This document shows, piece by piece, positions 31,401 through 39,386 of a stretch of DNA of 64,000 bases. Made by a program: the position numbers and the translations under genes. How positions within the stretch are numbered: the stretch's first letter is position 1; the number at the start of each line of letters is the position of its first letter. The notes beneath the pieces are model-generated. The model saw only the letters and a list, made by a program, of their open reading frames with translations, did not search any database and was not told the origin of the DNA. This stretch comes from Bacillus sp. EB106-08-02-XG196 (GTDB taxonomy: Bacteria > Bacillota > Bacilli > Bacillales > Cytobacillaceae): NCBI RefSeq assembly GCF_013396335.1, contig NZ_JABWSY010000005.1, positions 248,001 to 312,000 on the forward strand, written 5' to 3'.

Positions 31401-33023
31401 GTGAAAACGAGAAATAAGATGGCCCGCATGTCTAAGGTGCTTTCAATGGCTTTTGTGATTTTCCTGCAAATTTATTGGTATAAACTTCGCCGAAAACCGA
31501 AAGCGGAGTGGGAAAAACTTTGGGGGAAAATAGGTGAACGGTATCGGAATACCCTGTTTGATTTAGAAGGCTTATTGATTAAAGTCGGACAGTTCCTCAG
31601 CACGCGTGCGGATTTGCTGCCGAAAGCATTTATCAGCAAAATCGAGGATCTGACAGATAAAGTTCCGCCGTCTGACTGGAGTGAGATTGAGAAAATTCTC
31701 GAAAACCAATGGGGAAAGTCGCTTCATGAAAACTTTCTTTCTATCGAAAAAACAGCGATTGCCTCCGCCTCCATTGGAGAAGTTTATAAAGGTATCCTGA
31801 AGGATGGGACAGAGGTCGCGATTAAAGTAAAACGGCCTTATATCGACAGCATTGTCGAAACAGATTTCCGGGTGTTGGCGATTATCATTTGGTTTGCTGA
31901 CCATCTCGTGCCGATTCCAAAAGGTTTTATTAATTTCAAAGTCCTCTATCAGGAACTCAAACAAGTCATTGAACGAGAACTGGACTATACAATGGAACGC
32001 GATACCATCTTGTTTTTTAGAGAACGGTTTAAGGATATGGATATCGTCAAAATTCCTTCTGTTTATTCGGAGCTCAGTACAGCCAATGTCCTGGTGATGG
32101 AGTGGGTAGAGGGGATTCGACTCACCGATATTGAGGGGTTGGAACAGGTTACAGCCAGTCGACAGGAGCTGGCTCAACGGCTGATTCAGGTTTTTCTTCC
32201 TCAATGGCTGGAGCCTGGAAAGTTTCATGCAGACCCACATCCCGGGAATGTTCTCGTTTCAAAGGATGGGAAAATCATTTTACTCGATTTTGGAATGATT
32301 GGCGAGATTAGCAAAAAGGATGCTGCTCAATTTCAAAGTTTAATAGAAAGCTTTCTTTCGAAAAATTATTCCAAAGCGGTGGATTGCTTATCTCAACTAG
32401 GGTTCTTGCTTCCGGAGGCGGATTCTAGAACCATTGAGAAGCTATTGGCAGAGTTGGTCTCCTTCGAACCGGATCAATTAAAGCAAATGGATGTGCTTGC
32501 CTTTAAAAGGGAGATGAACGAAATCATCCAAGCGCTTCCAATTCAGGTTCCGACAAGATTTGTCTTTTTAGGCAGATCCTTCGTTACGGTCGAAGGAATC
32601 ATCCGCAATCTTGCTCCGGAAGCGGAGCTAATGGACTTAGCTAAACCGATTTTTCTCGAGTGGTTGAACAAACAAGGGAATAATAAATGGTCCTTGATCT
32701 GGCAATGGATTCAGTCACAGCCTGTTTTTAAAATCTTTCATTCGGTCACGGAATTCCTAAATGCCCCCCAAAGGCTGGAAGATTTAAAGGAACTCGAACA
32801 AAGAAGACACTTTCAATTTATGATTTATGAAACTAATAAAAAACATTTCTTTCAGTTACTCATCCTTGGAATCATCGGAATGGCAGCGGGTACCTATACT
32901 ACCCACTCGCTCATTTTGAACCTGTCAGCCGGAGGAACCGCTGTCGCTTTGGCCGGATATTATATTTGCAGCCTTAAACAGAAAAAATGGATGAAGTACA
33001 TGGGACCGGGGGGACGGTTCTAG
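31401..33023 (+). CDS. ABC1/AarF/UbiB-family atypical kinase
   Basis: 540 residues. Hallmarks in order: the KxGQ motif LLIKVGQFLSTRADLLP, the Ala-rich loop ASASIGEVYKG in place of a P-loop, the lysine in VAIKVKRP, the catalytic HADPHPGNVLV and the metal-binding LLDFGMIG. Two C-terminal membrane helices (about 490-530). UbiB-type proteins support quinone or lipid metabolism and bind ATP. GTG 31401 follows AGGAGGGG. The last residues (GPGGRF) and the TAG stop are supplied by hairpin copy F, so the original C-terminus has been altered. Confidence 0.9.
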   Translation: MKTRNKMARMSKVLSMAFVIFLQIYWYKLRRKPKAEWEKLWGKIGERYRNTLFDLEGLLIKVGQFLSTRADLLPKAFISKIEDLTDKVPPSDWSEIEKILENQWGKSLHENFLSIEKTAIASASIGEVYKGILKDGTEVAIKVKRPYIDSIVETDFRVLAIIIWFADHLVPIPKGFINFKVLYQELKQVIERELDYTMERDTILFFRERFKDMDIVKIPSVYSELSTANVLVMEWVEGIRLTDIEGLEQVTASRQELAQRLIQVFLPQWLEPGKFHADPHPGNVLVSKDGKIILLDFGMIGEISKKDAAQFQSLIESFLSKNYSKAVDCLSQLGFLLPEADSRTIEKLLAELVSFEPDQLKQMDVLAFKREMNEIIQALPIQVPTRFVFLGRSFVTVEGIIRNLAPEAELMDLAKPIFLEWLNKQGNNKWSLIWQWIQSQPVFKIFHSVTEFLNAPQRLEDLKELEQRRHFQFMIYETNKKHFFQLLILGIIGMAAGTYTTHSLILNLSAGGTAVALAGYYICSLKQKKWMKYMGPGGRF

Positions 33024-33079
33024 TGGTCTTTTTTATGGAAGGAACATTCACTTTTCGGACCACAAGAACCGTCACCATG
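33003..33079. repeat. Dispersed hairpin element, copy F
   Basis: Arms GGGGGACGGTTCTAGTGG and GGACCACAAGAACCGTCACC. Its left arm forms the end of the AarF reading frame, including the stop codon (TTCTAG). Confidence 0.92.
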
Positions 33080-33083
33080 TCCA

Positions 33084-33419
33084 TTATCTCGTTGTTTCCT
33101 GATAAGTGACGTTCGTGACTTGTTGGGTTTCATTGTTAAATTCAATATTTACATAAACACCGAATTCTTTTTGAGTACCTTTTAGCCAAAATTTGAATCG
33201 CTCCGTTGAGGTTTCCTGTCCACGAGTTATTCCGACATAGAGAAAGTCGACAACTTTGGCATTAGGATACTTTTCCTTCGTTTTATTCATCGCCAACACA
33301 CTCCACTTGGCATACGGAGGTATCGGTTTCTGTTGCGCATGTGCTGGGTGTTCGAAGTGAAATGGAGTGGCAAGGGTAGAGCAAAAAAGTATCGATAGAC
33401 ATATGATCAGCTTTTTCAT
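33084..33419 (-). CDS. Secreted DUF3889-family protein
   Basis: 111 residues from ATG 33419 (AAAGGGGG upstream). Signal peptide MKKLIICLSILFCSTL... with likely cleavage after AHA (about 28). The mature part reads PPYAKWSVLAMNKTKEKYPNAKVVDFLYVG, the DUF3889 pattern, followed by strands (FKFWLKGTQKEFGVYVNIEFN). Small exported proteins of this family occur in spore-forming bacteria; function unknown. Confidence 0.82.
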   Translation of the reverse strand: MKKLIICLSILFCSTLATPFHFEHPAHAQQKPIPPYAKWSVLAMNKTKEKYPNAKVVDFLYVGITRGQETSTERFKFWLKGTQKEFGVYVNIEFNNETQQVTNVTYQETTR

Positions 33420-33579
33420 GTAAATCCCCCTTTGGTGTTTTGTTATCATGGCTTTTAAAGGAGTAAATTATGTACTGGACTCCATAATGGGTCATGGGGC
33501 CTATTTATGAAATTTGAAATTGAGTTTTAGCTTCATTAATAGTTCATAAGATCACTTTTCAAAAATAGGAATCCAGGTT

Positions 33580-33839
33580 CTTGAGGACAAATTCCACGAG
33601 TTGTCAGAAGGATTAGTCCTTAATAAGGGGTCTTGAGGACAAATCGCACGAGTTGCCAGAAGGATTAGTCCTTAATAAGGGGTCTTGAGGACAAATCGTA
33701 CGAGTTGCCAGAAGGATTAGTCTTTAATAAGGGGTCTTAAGGACAAATCGTACGAGTTGCCAGAAGGATTAGTCCTTAATCTCGGGTCTTGAGGACAAAT
33801 CGCACGAACTGCAAAAAGATTAGTCCTTAATCCAGGTTC
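33580..33839. repeat. Five tandem 52-bp repeats
   Basis: Units begin (CTTGAGGACAAAT or a close variant) at 33580, 33632, 33684, 33736 and 33788, exactly 52 bp apart. Each contains GGACAAAT, CACGAGTTGCCAG and GGATTAGTCCTTAAT; GGAC and GTCC can pair within a unit. No spacers, so not CRISPR. It lies just upstream of the racemase-like gene. Confidence 0.95.
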
Positions 33840-33885
33840 TTGTTCAAAGGAGAAACAAGTAAAAAATAGAAATGGAGGGATAGGC

Positions 33886-34521
33886 TTGAAGAAGAAAATT
33901 GGCTGCCTGCATGCGCATTATTCAAATATTGACTATATCGAAAGCGCGTTTTCAGCTTATGACCTCGAGTTAAGTCATTATGTTGACCCGGGGTTACTAT
34001 ATCGGCTGAAGAACGCCCAAGTGTCGGAGGCGGAAAAGAAAGTGAAGGATCAAATAGAATGGATTGCTGAATCTGGAGTGGATGCCATTCTTATCACCTG
34101 TACGAATTATATTGCTTTACTGAACCGCCAACACGAGGTAGACATACCCATCATCAAGATTGATGAACCGTACTTTGAAGCCCTTTGCAAGACTGAACAG
34201 CCTCAGACCATCCTGTTTACGAACCCAGATACTGTATCAGGAACGATGAATAGGCTCCAACAATACGCAAAACACCATCAGAAAACGTTGGATATCGAGG
34301 TTATGGTTATAGAAAATACCTTTGACTTAATTATGAGCGGGAAGAATGAGGAGTATCAAAACGCGGTGTACCATTACGTTAAGCAGCTGGATAGCAACCG
34401 TAGCCTGTCCGTGGCTCAATTATCGATGGTGGCAGCAGCACAGCAGGTAGAGCAGGAGACTTCCCAAACCATCATCAATCCATTGAATACACTAGTCACG
34501 TCGATGATTCAACAACTATAG
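33886..34521 (+). CDS. Asp/Glu racemase-superfamily-like protein
   Basis: 211 residues, TTG 33886 after GGAGGG. It shares the pattern of the Asp/Glu/hydantoin racemase superfamily: IGCLHAHYSNIDYIES at the start and VDAILITCTNYIALL with the first catalytic Cys (near 74). The second catalytic Cys is absent; the equivalent site reads VAQLSMVAAAQ, where members have a Cys-Thr/Ala-Ser type motif. It may therefore be a non-racemising relative such as a decarboxylase or binding protein. Cytosolic and monocistronic. Confidence 0.7.
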   Translation: MKKKIGCLHAHYSNIDYIESAFSAYDLELSHYVDPGLLYRLKNAQVSEAEKKVKDQIEWIAESGVDAILITCTNYIALLNRQHEVDIPIIKIDEPYFEALCKTEQPQTILFTNPDTVSGTMNRLQQYAKHHQKTLDIEVMVIENTFDLIMSGKNEEYQNAVYHYVKQLDSNRSLSVAQLSMVAAAQQVEQETSQTIINPLNTLVTSMIQQL

Positions 34522-34531
34522 CTGCAAAAAA

Positions 34532-34570
34532 GCGGAACAAAGGTAGCCTTTGTTCCGCAAAATTTTTTAT
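34532..34570 (+). terminator. Terminator of the racemase-like gene
   Basis: GCGGAACAAAGG and CCTTTGTTCCGC, a perfect 12-bp stem around TAG, followed by AAAATTTTTT. Confidence 0.9.
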
Positions 34571-34634
34571 TCAGAAATCTTTTTTCAAAAACTTGGGCAT
34601 TTTAAGAGGAAACTACTATCAAGGCAGGGATTCC

Positions 34635-35255
34635 ATGAGTGCTCAAAGGGATGCTTTAGAAAAGTTGATAAAAGAACAACAAGAGGGAGCAAGACAGTGG
34701 CTGCATTATTGGCAGGAGTTTTCTGCCTTTGATACGTGGCAATTTTGGTTTCATGTGATTATGTTTGTGGCCCCACTTATCATTCTTCTTTTTGCAATGG
34801 ATTGGAAAAGGGCCCTCCAGCTTGGTTTTTATGGATTTAATGTACATGTTTGGTTTGCCTATTTTGATGATTTTGGTGCGACTCAAGCGCTTTGGACGTA
34901 TCCCTATAAAATGATCCCCTATATCGCACACAGTGTCGGAATGGACGCCTCACTGGTTCCGGTATTATTCATATTGGTGTACCAATGGACGACAAAACAT
35001 AATAAAAATTATTATATCTATACACTGTTATTAAGTTTGTTTCTCTCCTTTATTCTAAAACCAATCTTTGTCATGCATCATTTGTTCAAGTTCAACGTAT
35101 GGGTCAATTACTTTCACCTGTTCTTGACCTATATCGTTATTCTTGTCTTATCGAAGGTGATTACGGATTTCTTCATGTTCATGAAAAAAAGGGCAGAAGA
35201 GAAACCAACCGAAGTGGAGCCTAAAAAGAAGCGCAGGAAGAGCAGGTTTAGATGA
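34635..35255 (+). CDS. CBO0543-like membrane protein, paralogue 3
   Basis: 206 residues from ATG 34635 (GGCAGGGA upstream; TTG 34593 is an alternative). Like the other paralogues, it has an amphipathic N-terminal helix, then the aromatic FDTWQFWFHVIMF segment and about five membrane helices. TQALWTYPYKMIPYIAHS corresponds to the WxYPxxxxP motif. The C-terminus is long and very basic (KPTEVEPKKKRRKSRFR) and may bind nucleic acid or lipid heads. Function unknown. A 21-bp phased array begins 7 bp after the stop. Confidence 0.78.
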   Translation: MSAQRDALEKLIKEQQEGARQWLHYWQEFSAFDTWQFWFHVIMFVAPLIILLFAMDWKRALQLGFYGFNVHVWFAYFDDFGATQALWTYPYKMIPYIAHSVGMDASLVPVLFILVYQWTTKHNKNYYIYTLLLSLFLSFILKPIFVMHHLFKFNVWVNYFHLFLTYIVILVLSKVITDFFMFMKKRAEEKPTEVEPKKKRRKSRFR

Positions 35256-35261
35256 TTTTTG

Positions 35262-35358
35262 CTTACCTGCCATAACCGACCCTCTATCTGCATAAAAGAT
35301 TCGTTTACCTGCCTAATTAACGATTCTACCTGCATAAACTAGTTCCTAACCTGCATCG
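35262..35358. repeat. Inverted-orientation 21-bp phased array (TACCTGC words)
   Basis: The tetramer CTGC of a TTACCTGC/TATCTGCA word occurs at 35267, 35288, 35309, 35330 and 35351, exactly every 21 bp. These are the reverse complement of the GCAGGTAA words at 8001-8600, again five per array, with unrelated spacers. Confidence 0.93.
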
Positions 35359-35380
35359 TTTAAAAAAGGGGAATTCAAAA

Positions 35381-35626
35381 TTGGAAAATCAATTTCGAGA
35401 AGCACATCGTTTTAGTAGTCATCACCGGAAGGATCTAGAAATGGATCTAGTATGTGGGTGTTTTCATTGCACTAAGATTTTTACTCCAACTGAAATTACC
35501 GAGTGGGTGGATGATGATGATACCGCGCTATGCCCATATTGCGGGATTGATTCGGTGATGGGGGAGAGCTCTGGTTTTCCGATTACAGACAAGTTCTTAA
35601 AGGACATGCATAAGAGGTGGTTTTAG
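35381..35626 (+). CDS. Small zinc-ribbon protein
   Basis: 81 residues, TTG 35381 after AAAGGGGAATTC. Two CxxC knuckles (CGCFHC near 26-30 and CPYC near 51-54) with an acidic segment between (EITEWVDDDDTAL) indicate a zinc ribbon. The end is GFPITDKFLKDMHKRWF. This type of small cytoplasmic protein is common in Bacillaceae and usually annotated without function. A bidirectional terminator follows. Confidence 0.8.
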   Translation: MENQFREAHRFSSHHRKDLEMDLVCGCFHCTKIFTPTEITEWVDDDDTALCPYCGIDSVMGESSGFPITDKFLKDMHKRWF

Positions 35627-35640
35627 AGTCATGGATACAA

Positions 35641-35672
35641 AAAAGCGCTCATCAATTTTTGAGCGCTTTAAT
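35641..35672. terminator. Bidirectional terminator
   Basis: AAAGCGCTC and GAGCGCTTT, with A and T runs on both sides, between convergent genes. Confidence 0.85.
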
Positions 35673-35676
35673 ACTC

Positions 35677-36168
35677 CTATATGATTTGACCGTTAATGGG
35701 TTTGTGTTTTACCTTGGCCTCTAGCATGCATACCAATTTGTAATATCCCAATAAAATCAGCAGCAATAAAGGATTAACCAGGGCAGAATGCCACATGCTC
35801 CACCACCCGTAATGGAAGAAGCCCCACGGCTCAGGTATCAACGTAATATACTCATAGCCAAGTAATACGACTTCCCATACTGCAATATAAGCAATACGTT
35901 TTACCAATGAAGCCTTAAATGGAAACCAATTCAAAAATAATAAATTAACGGGTGGAATTAAGAGGGTATAGCCGGGAAACGCGCTCCAATCGATACCTGG
36001 TGTGACAAACCAGTAACCGTGATACTTTAAATCGATAAAGATATCGAAGAATACTTGAAAAAAACAGGTGAATATCCAAATGTGGAGAATCATGTTTCCA
36101 GAAAATCGTTTAACTAGTTTGAATGCTAGAAAATTAAAGATAATAACTGAACCGAAAAGTATGACCAT
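35677..36168 (-). CDS. CBO0543-type membrane protein, paralogue 4
   Basis: 163 residues from ATG 36168 (GAGGTGG upstream). Five membrane helices; conserved features of the shorter CBO0543 branch are FDIFIDLKYHGYWFVTPGIDW, PPVNLLFLNWFP and WGFFHYGWWSMWHSALVNP. It lacks the amphipathic N-terminal helix of paralogues 1-3. It is convergent with the zinc-ribbon gene. Function unknown. Confidence 0.78.
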   Translation of the reverse strand: MVILFGSVIIFNFLAFKLVKRFSGNMILHIWIFTCFFQVFFDIFIDLKYHGYWFVTPGIDWSAFPGYTLLIPPVNLLFLNWFPFKASLVKRIAYIAVWEVVLLGYEYITLIPEPWGFFHYGWWSMWHSALVNPLLLLILLGYYKLVCMLEAKVKHKPINGQII

Positions 36169-36254
36169 TTTCCACCTCAAGGGAATACATTGGTTATATT
36201 TTTACCAATTTATTGGAAAAATATCCTTCGCTAATCCCTTGTTTCACCAAAAAA

Positions 36255-36332
36255 GGTCCGGGGGGACGGTTCCAGTGGCATTTTTATGAAAGGGGTATCT
36301 ACTTTTCGGACCACTAGAATCGTCCCCGTGGC
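36255..36332. repeat. Dispersed hairpin element, copy G
   Basis: Arms GGGGGGACGGTTCCAGTGG and CCACTAGAATCGTCCCC around TTTTTATGAAAGGGGTATC. It separates two CBO0543-type genes. Confidence 0.92.
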
Positions 36333-36339
36333 CACCCCG

Positions 36340-36804
36340 TTACCCCCTTGTTCTTCCAATAATGGCTTTTTTAATAAACCAATAGTGCCAACGCATGAAA
36401 AGACAAGCAAAAATGTAAAAGACGAATGAATACCAAACTTTCCAGCCTTTATAGTTTACATAACCGAAATATCTTGAAATTTGTTCGTATCCTACTGAAA
36501 GCAGTACCCAAAAAATGAAGTATAAGATAAATTTTCTTTTCCCTTTCGGTATGAAATTCATATACAAAATCCCAAAGGCAGCAGGTAAAGTTATTTCTAC
36601 GAATACATCTGACCATTGTGGACCTGGCTTCTTCATTAAATCATATTGATCCAAAAGGTTACCAATAACCACATCAGATATAAGTGTTACTAACGATACG
36701 ATGATATAAGTAATGTATCCTTCTTGCTTTGTTAATCTTTTCGGCATAAAAAAGAAAATAAATGCGATGATGGTATAAGAAATGAGCAAAAAAGAAATAG
36801 TCAT
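36340..36804 (-). CDS. CBO0543-type membrane protein, paralogue 5
   Basis: 154 residues, ATG after AGGAGAAC. About five membrane helices; the pattern VVIGNLLDQYDLMKKPGPQWSD followed by PAAFGILYMNFIPKGKRK parallels the corresponding loop of paralogue 4 (KYHGYWFVTPGIDWS; PVNLLFLNWFP). KGWKVWYSFVFYIFACL matches the late Trp-rich helix. This makes five relatives of one obscure family in the window. Confidence 0.72.
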   Translation of the reverse strand: MTISFLLISYTIIAFIFFFMPKRLTKQEGYITYIIVSLVTLISDVVIGNLLDQYDLMKKPGPQWSDVFVEITLPAAFGILYMNFIPKGKRKFILYFIFWVLLSVGYEQISRYFGYVNYKGWKVWYSFVFYIFACLFMRWHYWFIKKAIIGRTRG

Positions 36805-36889
36805 GAAGTTCTCCTAACCCTTAAGAAGTCATTTTTCCTAGTATCCTTCTAAGTGATACAACTATACCTGCCATAGGACTTTATACATA

Positions 36890-36916
36890 AAAAAGCCAGG
36901 CGTCAGCCGCCTGGCT
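36890..36916 (-). terminator. Terminator of the LysM-NlpC/P60 gene
   Basis: AGCCAGGCG and CGCCTGGCT around a short loop, with a T-run on the minus strand. Confidence 0.9.
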
Positions 36917-36923
36917 CAAAATA

Positions 36924-37991
36924 TTAATAGAATCGTTTAAACCCGTCAAAATGGGCGGTGTAGTAAGGGTTGCTTAGGTTAGCGATCGAGACTCCCTTTT
37001 TCTCATCCGCATGGATAAATTGGTTATCGCCAAGATAAATACCGACGTGAGAGATTCCTTTTTTGTATGTATTTTCGAAAAAGATAAGGTCGCCTGGCTG
37101 TGGCTGGTCGACATAGAAGGTACGGCTGTAGTAGCCTTCTGCTGAGTACCGTCCCATACTCTTACCTGCTTGATTGGCCGCATAATAGATAAAACCGCTG
37201 CAATCAAAGCCGCTCAACGAGGATCCGCCCCAAGCATAGGGAGTACCCATTAAGCTTTTTGCGGTTGTAACGAATGACTGTGCAAAATCATCACTTTTAG
37301 GTGGACTAACGGGTGTTGAAGTGGTTGGAATCATAAGGAATTGACCAATATAAATCATATCTGATGTCAAACCATTGTGTTTCTTAATGAGCTGATAAGT
37401 AATTCCATACTGCCCAGCAATTTTGCTAAGAGTGTCTCCGCCTTTAACGATATATTTCTGCTCAGCAGCGTCTGGAGCACTAGGTGTCTGTGGTGCAGCT
37501 GGTTCCAGTGGCGCCTGCGGTTCCAGTGGCGCCTGCGGTTCCTGTGGAACCTGTGGAACAATCACTGGCGTAGGAGAAACCACGGCTGTTTGGGACGAAA
37601 CCTTCAGAACCTGACCAATTAATATCAAATCTGATTTCAACTGATTGAGCGCTTTTAATTCTTTTACTGTGGTACCAAATTGCTTGGCAATCTTGCTGAG
37701 AGTATCCCCGCTAACTACGGTGTAATCTGCAGCAGTTGTTACCGTATTGGTCGGGGCAGGAGCAGGTGTATTCGCCGCTGCTGTCACCTTCAGTGTTTGA
37801 TTGATATAAATCATATCCGACTTCAAGCTGTTTATTGCCTTCAAATCTTTGACACTTGTTTTATACTTCGATGCAATCTTCGAGAGGGTATCCCCTTTTT
37901 GAACCGTATAGGTACTGGCAGAAGCCATTCCAGCATAGGCGCCAGAAAGAATCGCGACAGTAACCACGGCGGTTGCGACTTTCTTCTTCAT
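36924..37991 (-). CDS. LysM D,L-endopeptidase with NlpC/P60 domain (LytE/CwlS type)
   Basis: 355 residues. A signal peptide (about 1-25) is followed by three LysM repeats starting YTVQKGDTLSKIASKY (about 27), YTVVSGDTLSKIAKQF (about 89) and YIVKGGDTLSKIAGQY (about 179). A Pro-rich linker with PQAPLE repeats joins the second and third. The C-terminal NlpC/P60 domain (about 235-355) has the catalytic Cys in GFDCSGFI and His in SHVGIYLGD, plus FIHADEKKG. Such enzymes cut the D-Glu to diaminopimelate bond in peptidoglycan during growth. Secreted and wall-bound. Confidence 0.93.
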   Translation of the reverse strand: MKKKVATAVVTVAILSGAYAGMASASTYTVQKGDTLSKIASKYKTSVKDLKAINSLKSDMIYINQTLKVTAAANTPAPAPTNTVTTAADYTVVSGDTLSKIAKQFGTTVKELKALNQLKSDLILIGQVLKVSSQTAVVSPTPVIVPQVPQEPQAPLEPQAPLEPAAPQTPSAPDAAEQKYIVKGGDTLSKIAGQYGITYQLIKKHNGLTSDMIYIGQFLMIPTTSTPVSPPKSDDFAQSFVTTAKSLMGTPYAWGGSSLSGFDCSGFIYYAANQAGKSMGRYSAEGYYSRTFYVDQPQPGDLIFFENTYKKGISHVGIYLGDNQFIHADEKKGVSIANLSNPYYTAHFDGFKRFY

Positions 37992-38039
37992 TCCCGTGTA
38001 TCACCCCAGACAAATTTTTCGTTTACTATCTCCTATTCT

Positions 38040-38068
38040 ATCATAATAGTATGGATATTTATGCACAA
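38040..38068 (-). promoter_or_regulatory. Promoter of the LysM-NlpC/P60 gene
   Basis: On the minus strand TTGTGC (38068-38063), 17 bp, TATGAT (38045-38040), about 50 bp before the start codon. Confidence 0.55.
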
Positions 38069-38180
38069 ATTAGCAAAAGTTGACATAGTATTTACAATCC
38101 ATCAGCAGACAGATATTTACAAAAATTATGAAGTTTAGTAGAATAAGCGAATAAAGTAAAAGAAAGGAGAAATTTGCCGA

Positions 38181-38336
38181 ATGGGGAATACTACTAACAA
38201 AGAAGAGAGTTTGACAAATGACTTTTCTGACATTGTTAAAAAGGCATATGATCGTGGATTGACTGACCAAGGTGTAACCGTTACGAAACTCATCGAAGAT
38301 TTGAAGCTCGACCTTTTGAAACTAAAGGTTTACTAA
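38181..38336 (+). CDS. 51-residue small protein
   Basis: ATG 38181 with GAAAGGAGA at good spacing and a terminator 13 bp after the stop. Sequence MGNTTNKEESLTNDFSDIVK... ends LIEDLKLDLLKLKVY. Charged and mostly helical, with no membrane segment. Family not recognised. Confidence 0.65.
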   Translation: MGNTTNKEESLTNDFSDIVKKAYDRGLTDQGVTVTKLIEDLKLDLLKLKVY

Positions 38337-38348
38337 TATAATAGAAGA

Positions 38349-38383
38349 AAGGCAAACTAGTATATTCCTAGTTTGCCTTTTTG
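38349..38383. terminator. Bidirectional terminator
   Basis: AAGGCAAACTAG and CTAGTTTGCCTT around a 7-base loop with T-runs on both sides. It overlaps the stop codon of the convergent SGNH-like gene. Confidence 0.9.
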
Positions 38384-39129
38384 TTAACAAAATAATCAAT
38401 AAGGACCTGTGCCCAAACCTGGTATCCCTTTTCATTAGGACCACTTTGATCAGCATTCAAATAATCCTTCAGTTCGGGATTGTCGGTTGCTGGCCATGCT
38501 TTCCAATGATCAAGATACGTTACGTTGTTGGCCGCGGCATATTCCTCTAATGCTTTTACTTGTTCGGAATAATATTTCGGAAGGTATATCGGATACGATG
38601 GCTGCAGAATGAAGGTGGTGTCTGGATTAGCAGTCTTAATATCTGCGATCATTTGCGTTACGTTATCTAGAGTAGCATCAATCTTTACTTTGCCATTGTC
38701 GTTTAATAGAAACGGCTCCATCACCACAAGCTGCGCTTTTTCGGCAGCAAGCTCAAGCTGCTTATTCTCAGCGATGAATGCTTTTGAACTCTGATCGTAT
38801 GTATGAAAACTAGTCATAACCTTATCGCTTCCAAAGCTTTCACTTATACTCTGGCTGACGCTTTTCTCCCAGTCCATGGAGGAAGAACCAACAAAGAGAA
38901 TCTTAAACGGCTGTTCCGCCTCTAATGCCAGCTTTAGCTGCGCCTTAGCGGTTTCTGGCCAATTCTCCGCCATTTCCAAATAGGTACGATAGTCTGTCAC
39001 ACTCGGCTCTTGTGTGACGACAGGAGTTTCAACTGCCATTACGGCTACTTGTTGATTCCAATGAATATGGCTAAACGCAAGCACACCTATACAGATGACA
39101 GCCCAAATAGCAGTCAAAAAATACTTCAT
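38368..39129 (-). CDS. SGNH/GDSL-hydrolase-like membrane-anchored protein
   Basis: 253 residues from ATG 39129 (GGGGG 7 bases upstream; ATG 39135 touches it). An N-terminal anchor helix (about 3-22) precedes an outer SGNH-type domain. The nucleophile block is ILFVGSSSMDWEKS (Ser near 84). The C-terminal block, usually DxxHPNxxGY, reads DQSGPNEKGYQVWA: the Asp and PNxKGY are kept but the His position is Gly. It may be inactive or use another base. It is divergent from the polysaccharide locus and may act on its product, for example in acyl transfer or removal. Confidence 0.75.
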   Translation of the reverse strand: MKYFLTAIWAVICIGVLAFSHIHWNQQVAVMAVETPVVTQEPSVTDYRTYLEMAENWPETAKAQLKLALEAEQPFKILFVGSSSMDWEKSVSQSISESFGSDKVMTSFHTYDQSSKAFIAENKQLELAAEKAQLVVMEPFLLNDNGKVKIDATLDNVTQMIADIKTANPDTTFILQPSYPIYLPKYYSEQVKALEEYAAANNVTYLDHWKAWPATDNPELKDYLNADQSGPNEKGYQVWAQVLIDYFVNKKAN

Positions 39130-39386
39130 GTTCATACCCCCAAATACATTTCTTCTATTATTATAGCAAAAGTCTCGCTAAGAAATTTATTCCAATTCCA
39201 AAAAACCTACATATTTTTACAAAATACATGTTACTATTGTTTAAGAGATTTACAAAATCCTACAAAAAACATCAGCGATAATAGTCTAAATGCCTATGTG
39301 AAAACTATTTACAGGTACTAAATAACTACTTAATAAAATAAATATTCATCATTCAACACAAATCGACAAATAACGACATTCATTCA

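Noticed and set aside
31572..32240. 222-residue antisense frame in the AarF gene
   Set aside because: The sense frame has all kinase motifs; the antisense has none and no ribosome site.
33580..33839. Possible CRISPR array
   Set aside because: Units are contiguous 52-bp tandem repeats with no variable spacers and no cas genes nearby.
37367..37622. Frames rich in RHRNRRRHWN or GACGSSGACG across the LysM linker
   Set aside because: Shadows of the Pro-rich PQAPLE repeat linker of the endopeptidase.
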